DNA of 64,000 bases, taken from assembly GCA_025504975.1 (NCBI GenBank), contig JANUWI010000013.1, positions 1,178,001-1,242,000 on the forward strand, read 5' to 3'. Below are positions 55,720-64,000 of the stretch, piece by piece. Positions within the stretch are counted from its first letter, which is position 1; the number at the start of each line of letters is the position of its first letter. The stretch comes from Plenodomus lindquistii (Eukaryota; Ascomycota; Dothideomycetes; Pleosporales; Leptosphaeriaceae). The position numbers and the translations under genes are program-made. Under the pieces are notes generated by a model that saw only the letters and a list, made by a program, of their open reading frames with translations, had not been told where the DNA came from and made no database searches.

Positions 55720-57376
55720 TCAAGTCTGCCAATGTACTTTCCCGCTCTGTCCAACACCCATTTCCTCACTAACATCACTCGCACTATCCAACTCCTTCAA
55801 CCCTCTCACACTCTCTCCCTTCCCACTCCCCAAATAAGCCCTCCGCACCTGCTCCCCACTCAACACCCGACCACCACCCTCCTTCTTCCACTGCACCGGC
55901 ATCACAAACCCCGTCTCATCCTCCGCCAAACTCTTCAACGGATACGCATCGTGCTCTCTAGCCCCCTGACTGGATTGCAGTTCGCGCACGCGTTCCTGGG
56001 CCGAGGGACGAGGGTATGATGATGTAGATGAGGAGGCGAAGATGCGGGGGAAGAGCCGGTTCATGAGGGGTTTGCAGCCCGGGAGGCAGCCGCAGATTAC
56101 GCCGAAGTTGGATTCGACAGACATTACGATGAAGGTTGTTGCGCCGTGCCCTGTTTTTATCATTTGTGAGCAGTCTGGGAAATGTGGGAGAAGTGAAAAA
56201 AGGAGGATTGAGGGAGTAGGATGAAGGAAGTAGAGTATAGTTGCGGGAATGGAAAAGGCGACTCACAGAATGCGTCGTAGGAACCGAGATACACCGAAGT
56301 GTAGTAAATCCGCAGACTACCCGCTATACACACACTACTCGGACATTAGCTTCGAGCAGCCTAGCCTAACCTAAGAACCTCCGGGGAGACTTACACCACG
56401 CCGAGCGAAAACATGCACGTTAGCGTCACACGTTGCCGCAGCGAAATCTTAACATTGAGCAGATCCTTTGCCGGCCACAGAAAGATAACAAAGTCGCTAA
56501 CGGTGTTTTGAATGGCGTGGAAGTAGTAGATTGCGCGGATGTTGAGACATTTTTTTGTGTCGGTGTATTTGAACATTTCCCAGTATGCGCTTACTGGTCT
56601 GCGGAACGAGTGTGTGTGTTAGTGTTTTCGGAGGGGAGAGGGTGAAGAGGGGAGGAGTGGGGGCTGGCTTACGTGCATTGGAAAAGAGTTATGAAGAAGC
56701 CTGTCATGCCCATGCCGATGGTGTAGGCGAGCATGATGCGGCAGAACCATTTGTTTAATCTGGATGGGAAGATTCCTGATGGATGGTCAGCGCTTGACAT
56801 GTTGGCTAAGTCAAAACAAGGGCTTACGCAAGTATGTTAGGAGGATAGCAACTTTCATCAGAGTGACGATTGCCGTGAACAAAAGTTGCGTGGCTAAACC
56901 CATCTGCGATGCGTTAGGGAAGACGCGAAGAATGAAGACGGATTCGATACCTTTGCCGCCTTCATCGGGCCAAAGAAGATCTCAGGCTTGATATCCCCTA
57001 GTCCTTGTGAGCGAGTGATTTCTTGGGAACTCGAGACACGAACATATATGATACCCCATCTGGTACATTGGCATCATGGAAACCATCATCATGATGTTAC
57101 ATCCAACCGACAAGATCTATTCATGCTTAGTTGCTAATACAAGACACACTAAAGATCCAATATGCATACCGCTGCCATAAGCATAACCCAATCATCCCAC
57201 CCGAGCGTCCTAACCAACACTGTCCGACTATAAAACCTCCCGGATACAAACACCACAACCAAAACCGTCATCGGAATCAACACACCCATAGCAACCGGCA
57301 GTCTCGTCTCAGGGTCCACATAATTCGGCTCCGGAAAGTCTGCAAGTTCCGCCGCAGTCGGAAATCGAGAGGTCAT
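55720..57376 (-). CDS. Rhodopsin-domain (PTH11-like) seven-span membrane protein
   Basis: Eight exons: 57376-57170, 57116-57044, 56997-56951, 56903-56828, 56775-56673, 56598-56395, 56334-56267 and 56150-55720. Together they are 1,209 nt (402 aa) in one frame. The chain reads MTSRFPTAAELADFPEPNYV, VLIPMTVLVVVFVSGRFYSR, TLGWDDWVMLMAA (the conserved GWDD motif of the family), MGYHIWDIKPEIFFG, LLFTAIVTLMKVAILLTYLR, MGMTGFFITLFQCTPVSAYW, AIYYFHAIQNTVSDFVIFLW, IAGSLRIYYTSVYL and WHGATTFIVMSVESNFGVIC. The long C-terminal tail (about 110 residues) is cytosolic and Ser-rich. PTH11-type proteins are plasma-membrane receptor-like proteins; ligand unknown. Every splice junction was chosen by frame and span continuity. 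Confidence 0.85.
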
Positions 57377-58715
57377 TGCAAAACACACAAAATCCTAGAA
57401 GAAGAAGAAAAGAACAAAGACGGTCTACGCTCTGGGACAGGGGTTCGGCTTATACATAGGTGAGTTGCTCAGCCCACCCCATTGGATTCGCAAACACTGG
57501 ATCTGAGCGCGCGCGGGAGGATCACTCCTGTCATCGCATCGATAGTCTGTAAGGCTGGATGCATGGCTAGCCAGCCACAAGCGGCATTTTGATGCAGGGG
57601 CACGGACGGCACTTGTATGCCGGGCTACCACACCATCACTCGCGCCTGCTTGAAAGGTGGCCTGGTCCGAGGAGATTGTTAATCTTGATGCCTGGGAAGG
57701 GTGTTGCAGGTCGGTGAGCCATTGGACCGATATGCGGTTCCATCGAGCGGCTTGTCTATCTGCTACATAATGCGGGAGGATTGTACTGTAGGTACCGTTC
57801 AGATCGACATAGGTAGTTGCCGATATCTCGAAACCTTTGAGTCGTCGCAAACGTCACACTACCGAAGCGACAGCCGAGTGACATGTCGTAGCGCGAATTC
57901 AATGCGTTGAGTGAAATTGCCGCTTGTTTAGACAGACTCTAAGAGGTTCGGTTGGAATATTCCATAGTTCTGGTTCACGCCACATGGGCTGAACCACTGC
58001 ACACGTGGCTACCCCATGAATGTCATCCCCCCGCAGTAGTTCGCCCGGCAATGCGCTCCTCTGTCAACCTTTGAAAGCCGTGAACTCAAAACCTTGTGTT
58101 TCTTGATAGATTTTACATACCTCGGGAGCGTATGATGTGTGCGGTAGTGTTGCAGAGCTGAAACGGACCGACCTGCCTTAAAGGGATTCGGTGGCGCCAA
58201 GCTACCCTGTACTGTGTAAATGACCCGCGAACTAGACCTGATACGCCAGTGTCATGAGCATTGAAAATCCCGTCTTATGGAATTCTGCGCAAAATCACAA
58301 GATACAGGAAGCAGGATTTTCATGTTCGTACATAGTATATGTACATGCCACCCATGTTTGTCGCACTGGCAAGACGCGGGCCAGGCTGGCATCCTATTCT
58401 CCACTGCGGGACGGCGCTTCCGTGCAACTCCCCAGCTCCGCATCGTCGGGTCGATTCATGACGCAGAAACGATATACGAGATGCTTATTTGCTTGTATGC
58501 TTTCTGTTGCAGAGTTTGGCAGACGTTCCCGATATCTAGACTCTTTTGCAATGCGTACTAGTCCACGGAATTCGTTTGGAAGCGTCGCTTACAGATTCTG
58601 GACCAATCAAAGCAAAGATGTGGAACTCTGTACTTCTCAAATCTCCACCACCAATGCTAACGGACGGCAGATGCTCTTGCCTGTGCTGGATCCCTGCACA
58701 TTTTACCTCCCTGGC
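57377..58715. other. Intergenic region
   Basis: 1.3 kb containing the promoter of the PTH11-like gene and the 3' flank of cysteinyl-tRNA synthetase. A 179-aa plus-strand ORF at 58254-58793 overlaps the end of that gene and has no motif, so it is not supported. Confidence 0.5.
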
Positions 58716-61287
58716 TTAGGCACCGCCCTTTCCATGCTCCTCGAAAAGCTTCTTTTGCTTCTCCCATTCCTTGCGCAACTTCTTGCTCCGTGACTTGTTC
58801 ACCTCCACGCCCTCCTTGTCCTTGGTCGGAACACCATCTTCATCCCACGCACTCCACTCATCCGTCCTGAACATCGTCTTTGGGTCAATTTTCGCTTGTT
58901 CAAGCAACTTGGCCTGCTTTTCCTTCTCTTCCTTCTCGCGCTTGAGCTTCGCTTCGGCCTTTTGCTGAGCAATGGCTTCCTTTTGAGTGCGGGCAGCCAC
59001 GAGTTCCGCATCTACGGGTCGTACCATTGCGGGAAGGTTTTCTCGGTCTTCAAGGTAGATCCCCAGATCCCAAAGTTGCACGTCGCGCAATTGATCGCAG
59101 AGGCTAAGGTATTCCTTTGCCGGTGCCTTCTTCTGCGCCAGGTTGCGCAGGTTCTCCTGGAACGTTGACAAGACCTCTGCGTAATGGATTGCAGCAATGT
59201 CTTGCTCTTCAGCAGCGTGGTGTTGTGAAACGATGTCTTCGACAACCTCGTTCGTCAGATCACCTGCGATGGCGTGTTGGCGAATCGCGTCGCGCTCTTC
59301 TGACACAGCGTACACGAACTCTTTAGCCGCGGAGGGGATGTCGACTCCTGACCAACCTATTGCTTTGTCGTTGGGGTCTGCGGAGCCGTCGAGACCAAAA
59401 ATTCGTACGATGTAGGTGATATATCCCGCAATCTTGAAGGAAACGTCATCGGACAGACCAGATTTGTTGGCCGAGTTGTAGTCGGTGATAAGTTGGGCGA
59501 TGGCTCGCATAGCGGTAGGTGTATCGAAGGAGTCGGCTAGCGCGTTGTGGACCTTGGTCTTCGCGCTTTTAAACGCTTGTGTGATGCGCTCGTCTTCAGT
59601 GGCAGTAGAGGCTGCATTGGGGTGTACTTCAAGATCCTTGACTTTGTAGAAGAAGTTCGAGACGTAACTCTCCCATGAGGCACCTTGCTTGCGCATATCG
59701 TCTGTGATCTCAATGCCATCGTGCCAGCCGCCGAGGAGGAAAATGATGCGCAGACTTCGGGCGTCCCAGTCTTTTCTTGCGAGAGCCTCGCGAATTGTGG
59801 TGAAGTTCTTGAGACTCTTGGACATCTTGCTGCCTGAGATGGAAAGGTGACCCATGTGTAGGAAATAGTTTACCCACTGGTGTCCTCCCTCTTTGCCTGA
59901 CCAATGTGCTTCGGACTGTGCGAGCTCGCTTATTCATGTCAGTGATTTGTCCATGTGGATTGAAGGATAAGACTCACTTGTCGTGATGTGGGAAGCAGAG
60001 GTCAATACCGCCAGAGTGGATATCCATCTGCTCGCCCAACACATCGCTTGCCATTACCGAGCACTCAATATGCCACCCCGGTCGTCCAGGCCCCCACGGT
60101 GACTTCCACGCCGGCTCACCAGGTTTACTTGACTTCCAAAGGGCAAAGTCTGCATCGCTTCGTTTCTCTGATGTCTTTTGCGTCGACAGCGCACCCTCTC
60201 CGTCTGCTTGCAGACCCTTGTCACCGCGATTCCATGGTTCCAGACGTGCGTAGTGATTTCCAGGGACCTTTTCGAAGCTGTCAATATCGAAGTAGACTGA
60301 GCCATCCGAGGTTTTGTAGGCGAAGCCGTTGTCAACAATCTTTTCAACGAACTTGACAATCTGATCTCCGTACTCTGTAACGCGAGTCACGACATCTGGA
60401 TCCAGGACGTTCAGGCTACGCATGTCCTCGTTGAAGCGTGCCTCGTACTTTTGGGTGAGCTTCGTGAAGACAGTGTGATCGCTAGCATCAATTGTCGAAC
60501 CATGAAGTGAATCCAGATATGGGAGAAGGACATCCTCAGCTCCAGCGTAGAAGACTTCAGCGTCGCCTGGAGCTGTTTTGGATGGCGCTAGTAGTGATGT
60601 GGCTGCTGCGCTGGCTGTTCGGAGGTGCATTTTAATTTTTGCCTCTTTGTCGCCTGGCGGCCCAACACCTTCTACCGACTTGCCCTGGATGACGTTCGCA
60701 TACTTTTCTGCGGACTCTTGATTGAAGTTACCAATGTTGACATCCTGGCTTAGTAGTGGTAGATTCTTCTTGACATAAGCATCAAAAGCCTTGATGGTGG
60801 TATTGATAACCTCTTGGGTCACGGTAGGATTTTGCGCCTTGAACTGGGCAAGCAAATGCTGTTGTCTTCCGCGCAGAATGATCTTGTCGTCCACATCTGT
60901 GATGTTTTGCACAAACTGGAGGTTGTAGCCAAAGTAACCAGAAAGGATTCTTCGCAAGATATCGATGGTCACGTAATTCCGGGCATGTCCAAGATGTGCG
61001 TCGTCGTAGACAGTGGGACCGCAGCTGTACCACTTGACCAGTTTGCCTTCGGGGTCAATAGGCGCAAAGTCATTCTTTGACCGCGTAAGGGAGTTCCAGA
61101 CTTTGAGTTGAGCGGGACTCGAGGACTGAGGCTCCTTCCACGGCGGTTGAGTGGTGCGGGCAGGCGTAGCCATGGCGGCTGTGAATCTCAACTGAAGTGG
61201 TCGGCTGCACCACCTGATGTTGCAGTGTCGAAGTGGGTGGTTTGTGGTGAGGATCCTTCGAGTCAGAGAGCAGGAGCCCACGACCAT
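58716..61287 (-). CDS. Cysteinyl-tRNA synthetase, possibly dual-targeted
   Basis: Two exons (61287 or 61173 to 59978, and 59928-58716; 49-nt intron). The short form starts MATPARTTQPPWKE (802 aa); an in-frame ATG at 61287 adds 38 residues. Class I signatures are present: WYSCGPTVYDDAHLGHARNY (HIGH box as HLGH), GWHIECSVMASDVLG, DIHSGGIDLCFPHHDNELAQ across the intron, and GSKMSKSLKNF (KMSKS). The C-terminal end is a charged helical extension (KAEAKLKREKEEKEKQAK) typical of the eukaryotic enzyme. The enzyme charges tRNA-Cys. The 38-residue extension (MVVGSCSLTRRILTTNHPLR and on) is Arg-rich with no acidic residue, as in a mitochondrial presequence; one gene may serve both compartments. Confidence 0.92.
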
Positions 61288-61566
61288 GAAGCTGAGTGCG
61301 AGCAGTGGGGAAGGGAATGAATGGTTGGCAGCTGCAAGAGGTGAGATGTGACAGACTGCTGCAGTCTCAGTCTGGCGATGGTGAGTCAGGGTCCATGGCG
61401 GCGCGGGTGGCAGTCGTGTCACGTTTGTTGGTGGTGTGGTTCGCATCCCTGCAGCGGCGGACAGCCTTGGCACCCCCACCAATGGCAGTGTGCCAAAGCT
61501 CCTACAAAGTACAGTGTTTTGCGCGCCAAATCTACTGCAAAGCGCATCGTGAATGACGACTTGATC
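61288..61566. promoter_or_regulatory. Divergent promoter of CysRS and TRM61
   Basis: 279 bp between the upstream CysRS start and the TRM61 start. Both frames run open across it, but the sequence there is not family-like. The choice of transcription start here would decide which CysRS isoform is made. Confidence 0.55.
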
Positions 61567-63117
61567 ATGGCGCCCATCATCTCGCCTTTTCTGGACCCGG
61601 GCACTCATGCGACTGCAAACAGCCTCGGCATACTCCAGCTGCGACGCGATCACCTGATACCTGCTGTTCTCGCACCAAACGGGGACCCGGAGTACGAGTA
61701 CGCAGAGGGCAAAGTCGAGAACACGCGCTTTGGTTCCTTCCCACACAGCACCCTCGTCGACCAGCCATGGGGCACGCAGGTTCTGGCCTCGGTCGTCGAC
61801 ACGGGATCACGTGGCAGAGGCAAGAAGAGGAAGCGTGACGCAAACGACGGCGATGCGCAAGAACCCCCAGCAGCGAGTGCAGAGGGCACAAACCATGTCG
61901 TCAAGGCTGCGGCGGCCAGCAGTGGCTTTGCCCATCTTATCCCGCCCACGCCAGAGACATGGACGCTTTCACTGCCCCATCGCACCCAGGTCGTCTACAC
62001 GCCGGATTACAGCTACATATTGCAACGCCTGCGCGCACGACCGGGCGACCACATCATCGAAGCCGGCGCCGGAAGTGGCAGCTTCACGCATGCCGCTGTG
62101 CGCGCAGTCTACAACGGCCACCCCGGCGTCCCCCCACCAGCGCCCACTGCCGACGAGGAGATAGCAGTCGGCGTCACCCCCAAGCGTCGGAAGCGCCCAA
62201 GACGGCAAGGCGGCGTGTACAGCTTTGAGTACCACGAGCCGCGCGCAAAGCAGCTCCAAGCCGAAATCATCGGCCACGGCCTCGAACCCCTCGTCACAGT
62301 CACCCACCGCGACGTCTATGGCGATGGCTTTCTACTCAACGATTCCACCTCCCCCGACGCTGACATAATATTCCTCGACCTGCCCGCCCCATGGCAAGCC
62401 CTGAAACACCTCACAAGAGCTCCCCCTACCGCAGCAACGCTGAAGGCCGTCTCTTCCGCCACCAACACCGATACCCCAACCGACGCTTCTACACCCGCCG
62501 CTCCCTTGCCTACGACGTCTGCGAAGCCCTTCAGCTCCCCGCTCAATCCCCGTAGCGCGACACGCATCTGCACCTTCTCCCCGTGCATCGAACAAGTCAC
62601 CAAGACCGTCTCCGCCCTCCGCTCCTACGGTTGGGTCTCCATCGACATGGTAGAAATCCAAGCCAAACGCCTCGAAGTCCGCCGTGAGCGCGTTGGTCTC
62701 GCAGAGGAAGGAGTGCGCGGAGGTAACGCAACGGCCGCCAGTGTTGACGAAGCCGTTCAGCGACTGCGCGAGGTGGAGGGTAGAGCGGCCGTCTTTCACG
62801 GGCTGCAAAAGGAGAAGCAGATCGAAGTCATGCGCGCCGCCGAGGCAAAGAAACGGGGCGAGCTGGTGGAGAGTGAAGATGCTGAAAAGGGAAAGAAAGG
62901 TGAAAAGGGAGCCAAAGTGGACAGCAAGCAAGGAAAGATGGACAGAGCGAAGAAGGAAGCTGAAAGTCGAGCGCTGTTCAAAGAGGGTAAGCTCGTGCAT
63001 AGAACAGAGCCAGAGCTAAAGACGCATACTAGCTATCTTGTCTTTGCCGTCTTACCGCGAGAATGGACTGCGGCAGATGAGGAGAAGGCGAAGAAGAAGT
63101 GGAGTGTTGATAAGTAG
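61567..63117 (+). CDS. TRM61: tRNA (m1A58) methyltransferase catalytic subunit Trm61
   Basis: Single exon, 516 aa, from MAPIISPFLDPG. With Trm6 it methylates A58 in the T-loop of tRNAs in the nucleus. The N-terminal beta domain has GSFPHSTLVDQPWGTQVLAS. The SAM motif is HIIEAGAGSGSFTHAAV (about residues 162-178), followed by YSFEYHEPRAKQLQAEI and ADIIFLDLPAPWQALKHL, the DLPAPW active-site motif. Two basic or Ala/Thr-rich insertions (GRGKKRKRD, KRRKRPRRQ; a Thr/Pro/Ala stretch near 300) and a long Lys/Glu tail before LVFAVLPREWT make it longer than the yeast protein. The basic patches could be nuclear signals. Confidence 0.92.
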   Translation: MAPIISPFLDPGTHATANSLGILQLRRDHLIPAVLAPNGDPEYEYAEGKVENTRFGSFPHSTLVDQPWGTQVLASVVDTGSRGRGKKRKRDANDGDAQEPPAASAEGTNHVVKAAAASSGFAHLIPPTPETWTLSLPHRTQVVYTPDYSYILQRLRARPGDHIIEAGAGSGSFTHAAVRAVYNGHPGVPPPAPTADEEIAVGVTPKRRKRPRRQGGVYSFEYHEPRAKQLQAEIIGHGLEPLVTVTHRDVYGDGFLLNDSTSPDADIIFLDLPAPWQALKHLTRAPPTAATLKAVSSATNTDTPTDASTPAAPLPTTSAKPFSSPLNPRSATRICTFSPCIEQVTKTVSALRSYGWVSIDMVEIQAKRLEVRRERVGLAEEGVRGGNATAASVDEAVQRLREVEGRAAVFHGLQKEKQIEVMRAAEAKKRGELVESEDAEKGKKGEKGAKVDSKQGKMDRAKKEAESRALFKEGKLVHRTEPELKTHTSYLVFAVLPREWTAADEEKAKKKWSVDK

Positions 63118-63435
63118 TATTAGCTACTTGCAGCCTGTGTAACGCACATTACTTCTTTTACTCCAAAGTCAGATGTGTATGTTCATGATAGTTCCTCAAT
63201 GAACGTATGTCCATGTTATGAAGCGCCTGTCGAGACGGGTTCTCCAAAAAGATTGTGGACATAAACTTTGTATGGCCGGATCCATTTGAGACTCGAATGT
63301 TTACATGAACAGACACGTATGGGATCGTAAAGGGTTCTATGGGGTGAGTCTAGTGGGTCTACACGTGTGGAATTGGTTTAACATAGCATTGATGAACACC
63401 CAGGGCGGAGAATTGATCACCTATGTACAACGGGC
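63118..63435. other. Intergenic, tail-to-tail spacer
   Basis: 318 bp between two convergent gene ends; no feature is seen. Confidence 0.5.
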
Positions 63436-64000
63436 TTACGCTTTACAGGAACCCGTAACTGCTTTCAGCATGGTCATGCGCGTAGCAACACGATCACCCA
63501 GCTTCGCTATATCATCAGTGCTCATCCCTCGTCTTATCTGCGCCGCCTTTGCAACAACAGCAACGTCTGCTAGAGCCAAAGGCGCCATGATCAGACTGAC
63601 AATAGCCAAGGGCGCATTCTCAGGATCATCCACAATGGTGTAGACATCGAAAGCGACGCTGCCTGCAGCACCCAAGACCGCAATAATTGCACCGAGCTCT
63701 GCAGCCCCGGCCACAGTACCGATAATCTCTCCTGCTATGGGGATGAAAAACAGGATTGCGCTAACAAACGCAAGGATGATAGCTTTGCGCTCTGCTTCCT
63801 CAATCTTGTCCGCGGTTTGCACCACCAACGACATGCTCTCTACACCCTGAACAATCATCATGATCGGCAAGCCTACAGCATCAACCACGTCGAAGCCATT
63901 GCCCATGTACGCGTCCAACTGCATCTCACTTATGGCATTGGCAATCTGCTGCGGTAAATCAGCGCTGTTGCTCAGACCCTTTTGCGCCAGATCCTTGGGA
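63436..64000 (-). CDS. 3' end of a gene running off the window, hydrophobic C-terminus
   Basis: The frame is open from the window edge to a stop at 63436 (188 aa visible). It reads PKDLAQKGLSNSADLPQQIA, later ESMSLVVQTADKIEEAERKA, LFFIPIAGEIIGTVAGAAEL, FDVYTIVDDPENAPLAIV and MSTDDIAKLGDRVATRM, ending TGSCKA. Two hydrophobic helices are separated by a Gly/Ala-rich hairpin. This resembles the C-terminal part of fungal killer-toxin-like (GH18, class V) chitinases and related secreted proteins, but the catalytic part lies outside the window, so that is only a suggestion. Confidence 0.7.
   Translation of the reverse strand, partial: PKDLAQKGLSNSADLPQQIANAISEMQLDAYMGNGFDVVDAVGLPIMMIVQGVESMSLVVQTADKIEEAERKAIILAFVSAILFFIPIAGEIIGTVAGAAELGAIIAVLGAAGSVAFDVYTIVDDPENAPLAIVSLIMAPLALADVAVVAKAAQIRRGMSTDDIAKLGDRVATRMTMLKAVTGSCKA

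Noticed and set aside
58254..58793. 179-aa plus-strand ORF
   Set aside because: Overlaps the end of the CysRS gene, no homology-like motif and no good start context.
62332..63000. 222-aa minus-strand ORF
   Set aside because: Antisense shadow of TRM61.
1..64000. tRNA or rRNA genes, CRISPR arrays
   Set aside because: No T-loop/anticodon pattern, rRNA-like block or repeat-spacer array was found by eye; a tRNAscan-SE run would be decisive.

Overview
The window is filamentous ascomycete DNA, most likely a Dothideomycete close to Pleosporales. Genes carry 47-90 nt introns with GT...CTAAC/CTGAC...AG signals. The gene set is typical: lanosterol synthase, Yju2, Cdc16/Cut9, Trm61, a PTH11/rhodopsin-like receptor and BBE oxidases. 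GC-balanced gene space is broken by one extremely AT-rich, CpA/TpG-poor island, the pattern left by repeat-induced point mutation (RIP). Names are by recognition of motifs only; no database search was possible.

Left arm (1-32.4 kb), ordinary gene space: an ATP-dependent DNA ligase (partial), a small membrane protein, a low-complexity fungal protein, lanosterol synthase, a secreted carboxylesterase, a secreted DUF3237 protein, an RWD/DUF1115 protein, a five-exon P-loop ATPase, a RING protein, a PP2C phosphatase, a secreted BBE-type flavo-oxidase, an unrecognised 437-aa protein with a possible Cys-His-Asp triad, and a divergent pair of cell-cycle and splicing genes (Yju2 and the APC/C subunit Cdc16/Cut9). 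A 175-bp MITE lies at 4.1 kb.

Transposon island (32,748-49,605): one 16.9-kb hAT element with 20-bp terminal inverted repeats and a perfect 8-bp target duplication (ATCTGGAC). Removing the nested insertions leaves about 4.2 kb, a normal hAT size. Nested inside are an intact pogo/Fot element (33.8-35.7 kb), an intact Ty1/copia element (37.8-42.9 kb), two RIP-ruined copies of another pogo element (43.2-45.1 and 45.5-49.2 kb), and a second intact pogo element inside the latter. The copia gag and pol are in one frame, separated only by TGA followed by CTA, the known eukaryotic readthrough context. All three pogo families share a TIR design: an ACGTA start followed by two copies of a motif at 17-bp period.

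Right flank (49.6-57.4 kb), decayed accessory region: a PKS 3' relic (partial ER, KR, ACP) with a TAG stop and an ER deletion, an intact SDR gene, a frameshifted polytopic membrane-protein relic, a 5'-truncated rhodopsin-like gene and an intact eight-exon rhodopsin/PTH11-like gene. This looks like a dying secondary-metabolite neighbourhood next to the transposon island.

Right arm (58.7-64 kb): ordinary genes resume with cysteinyl-tRNA synthetase (with an upstream in-frame start that adds a mitochondrial-type presequence), divergent from Trm61, and the 3' end of a further gene running off the window.
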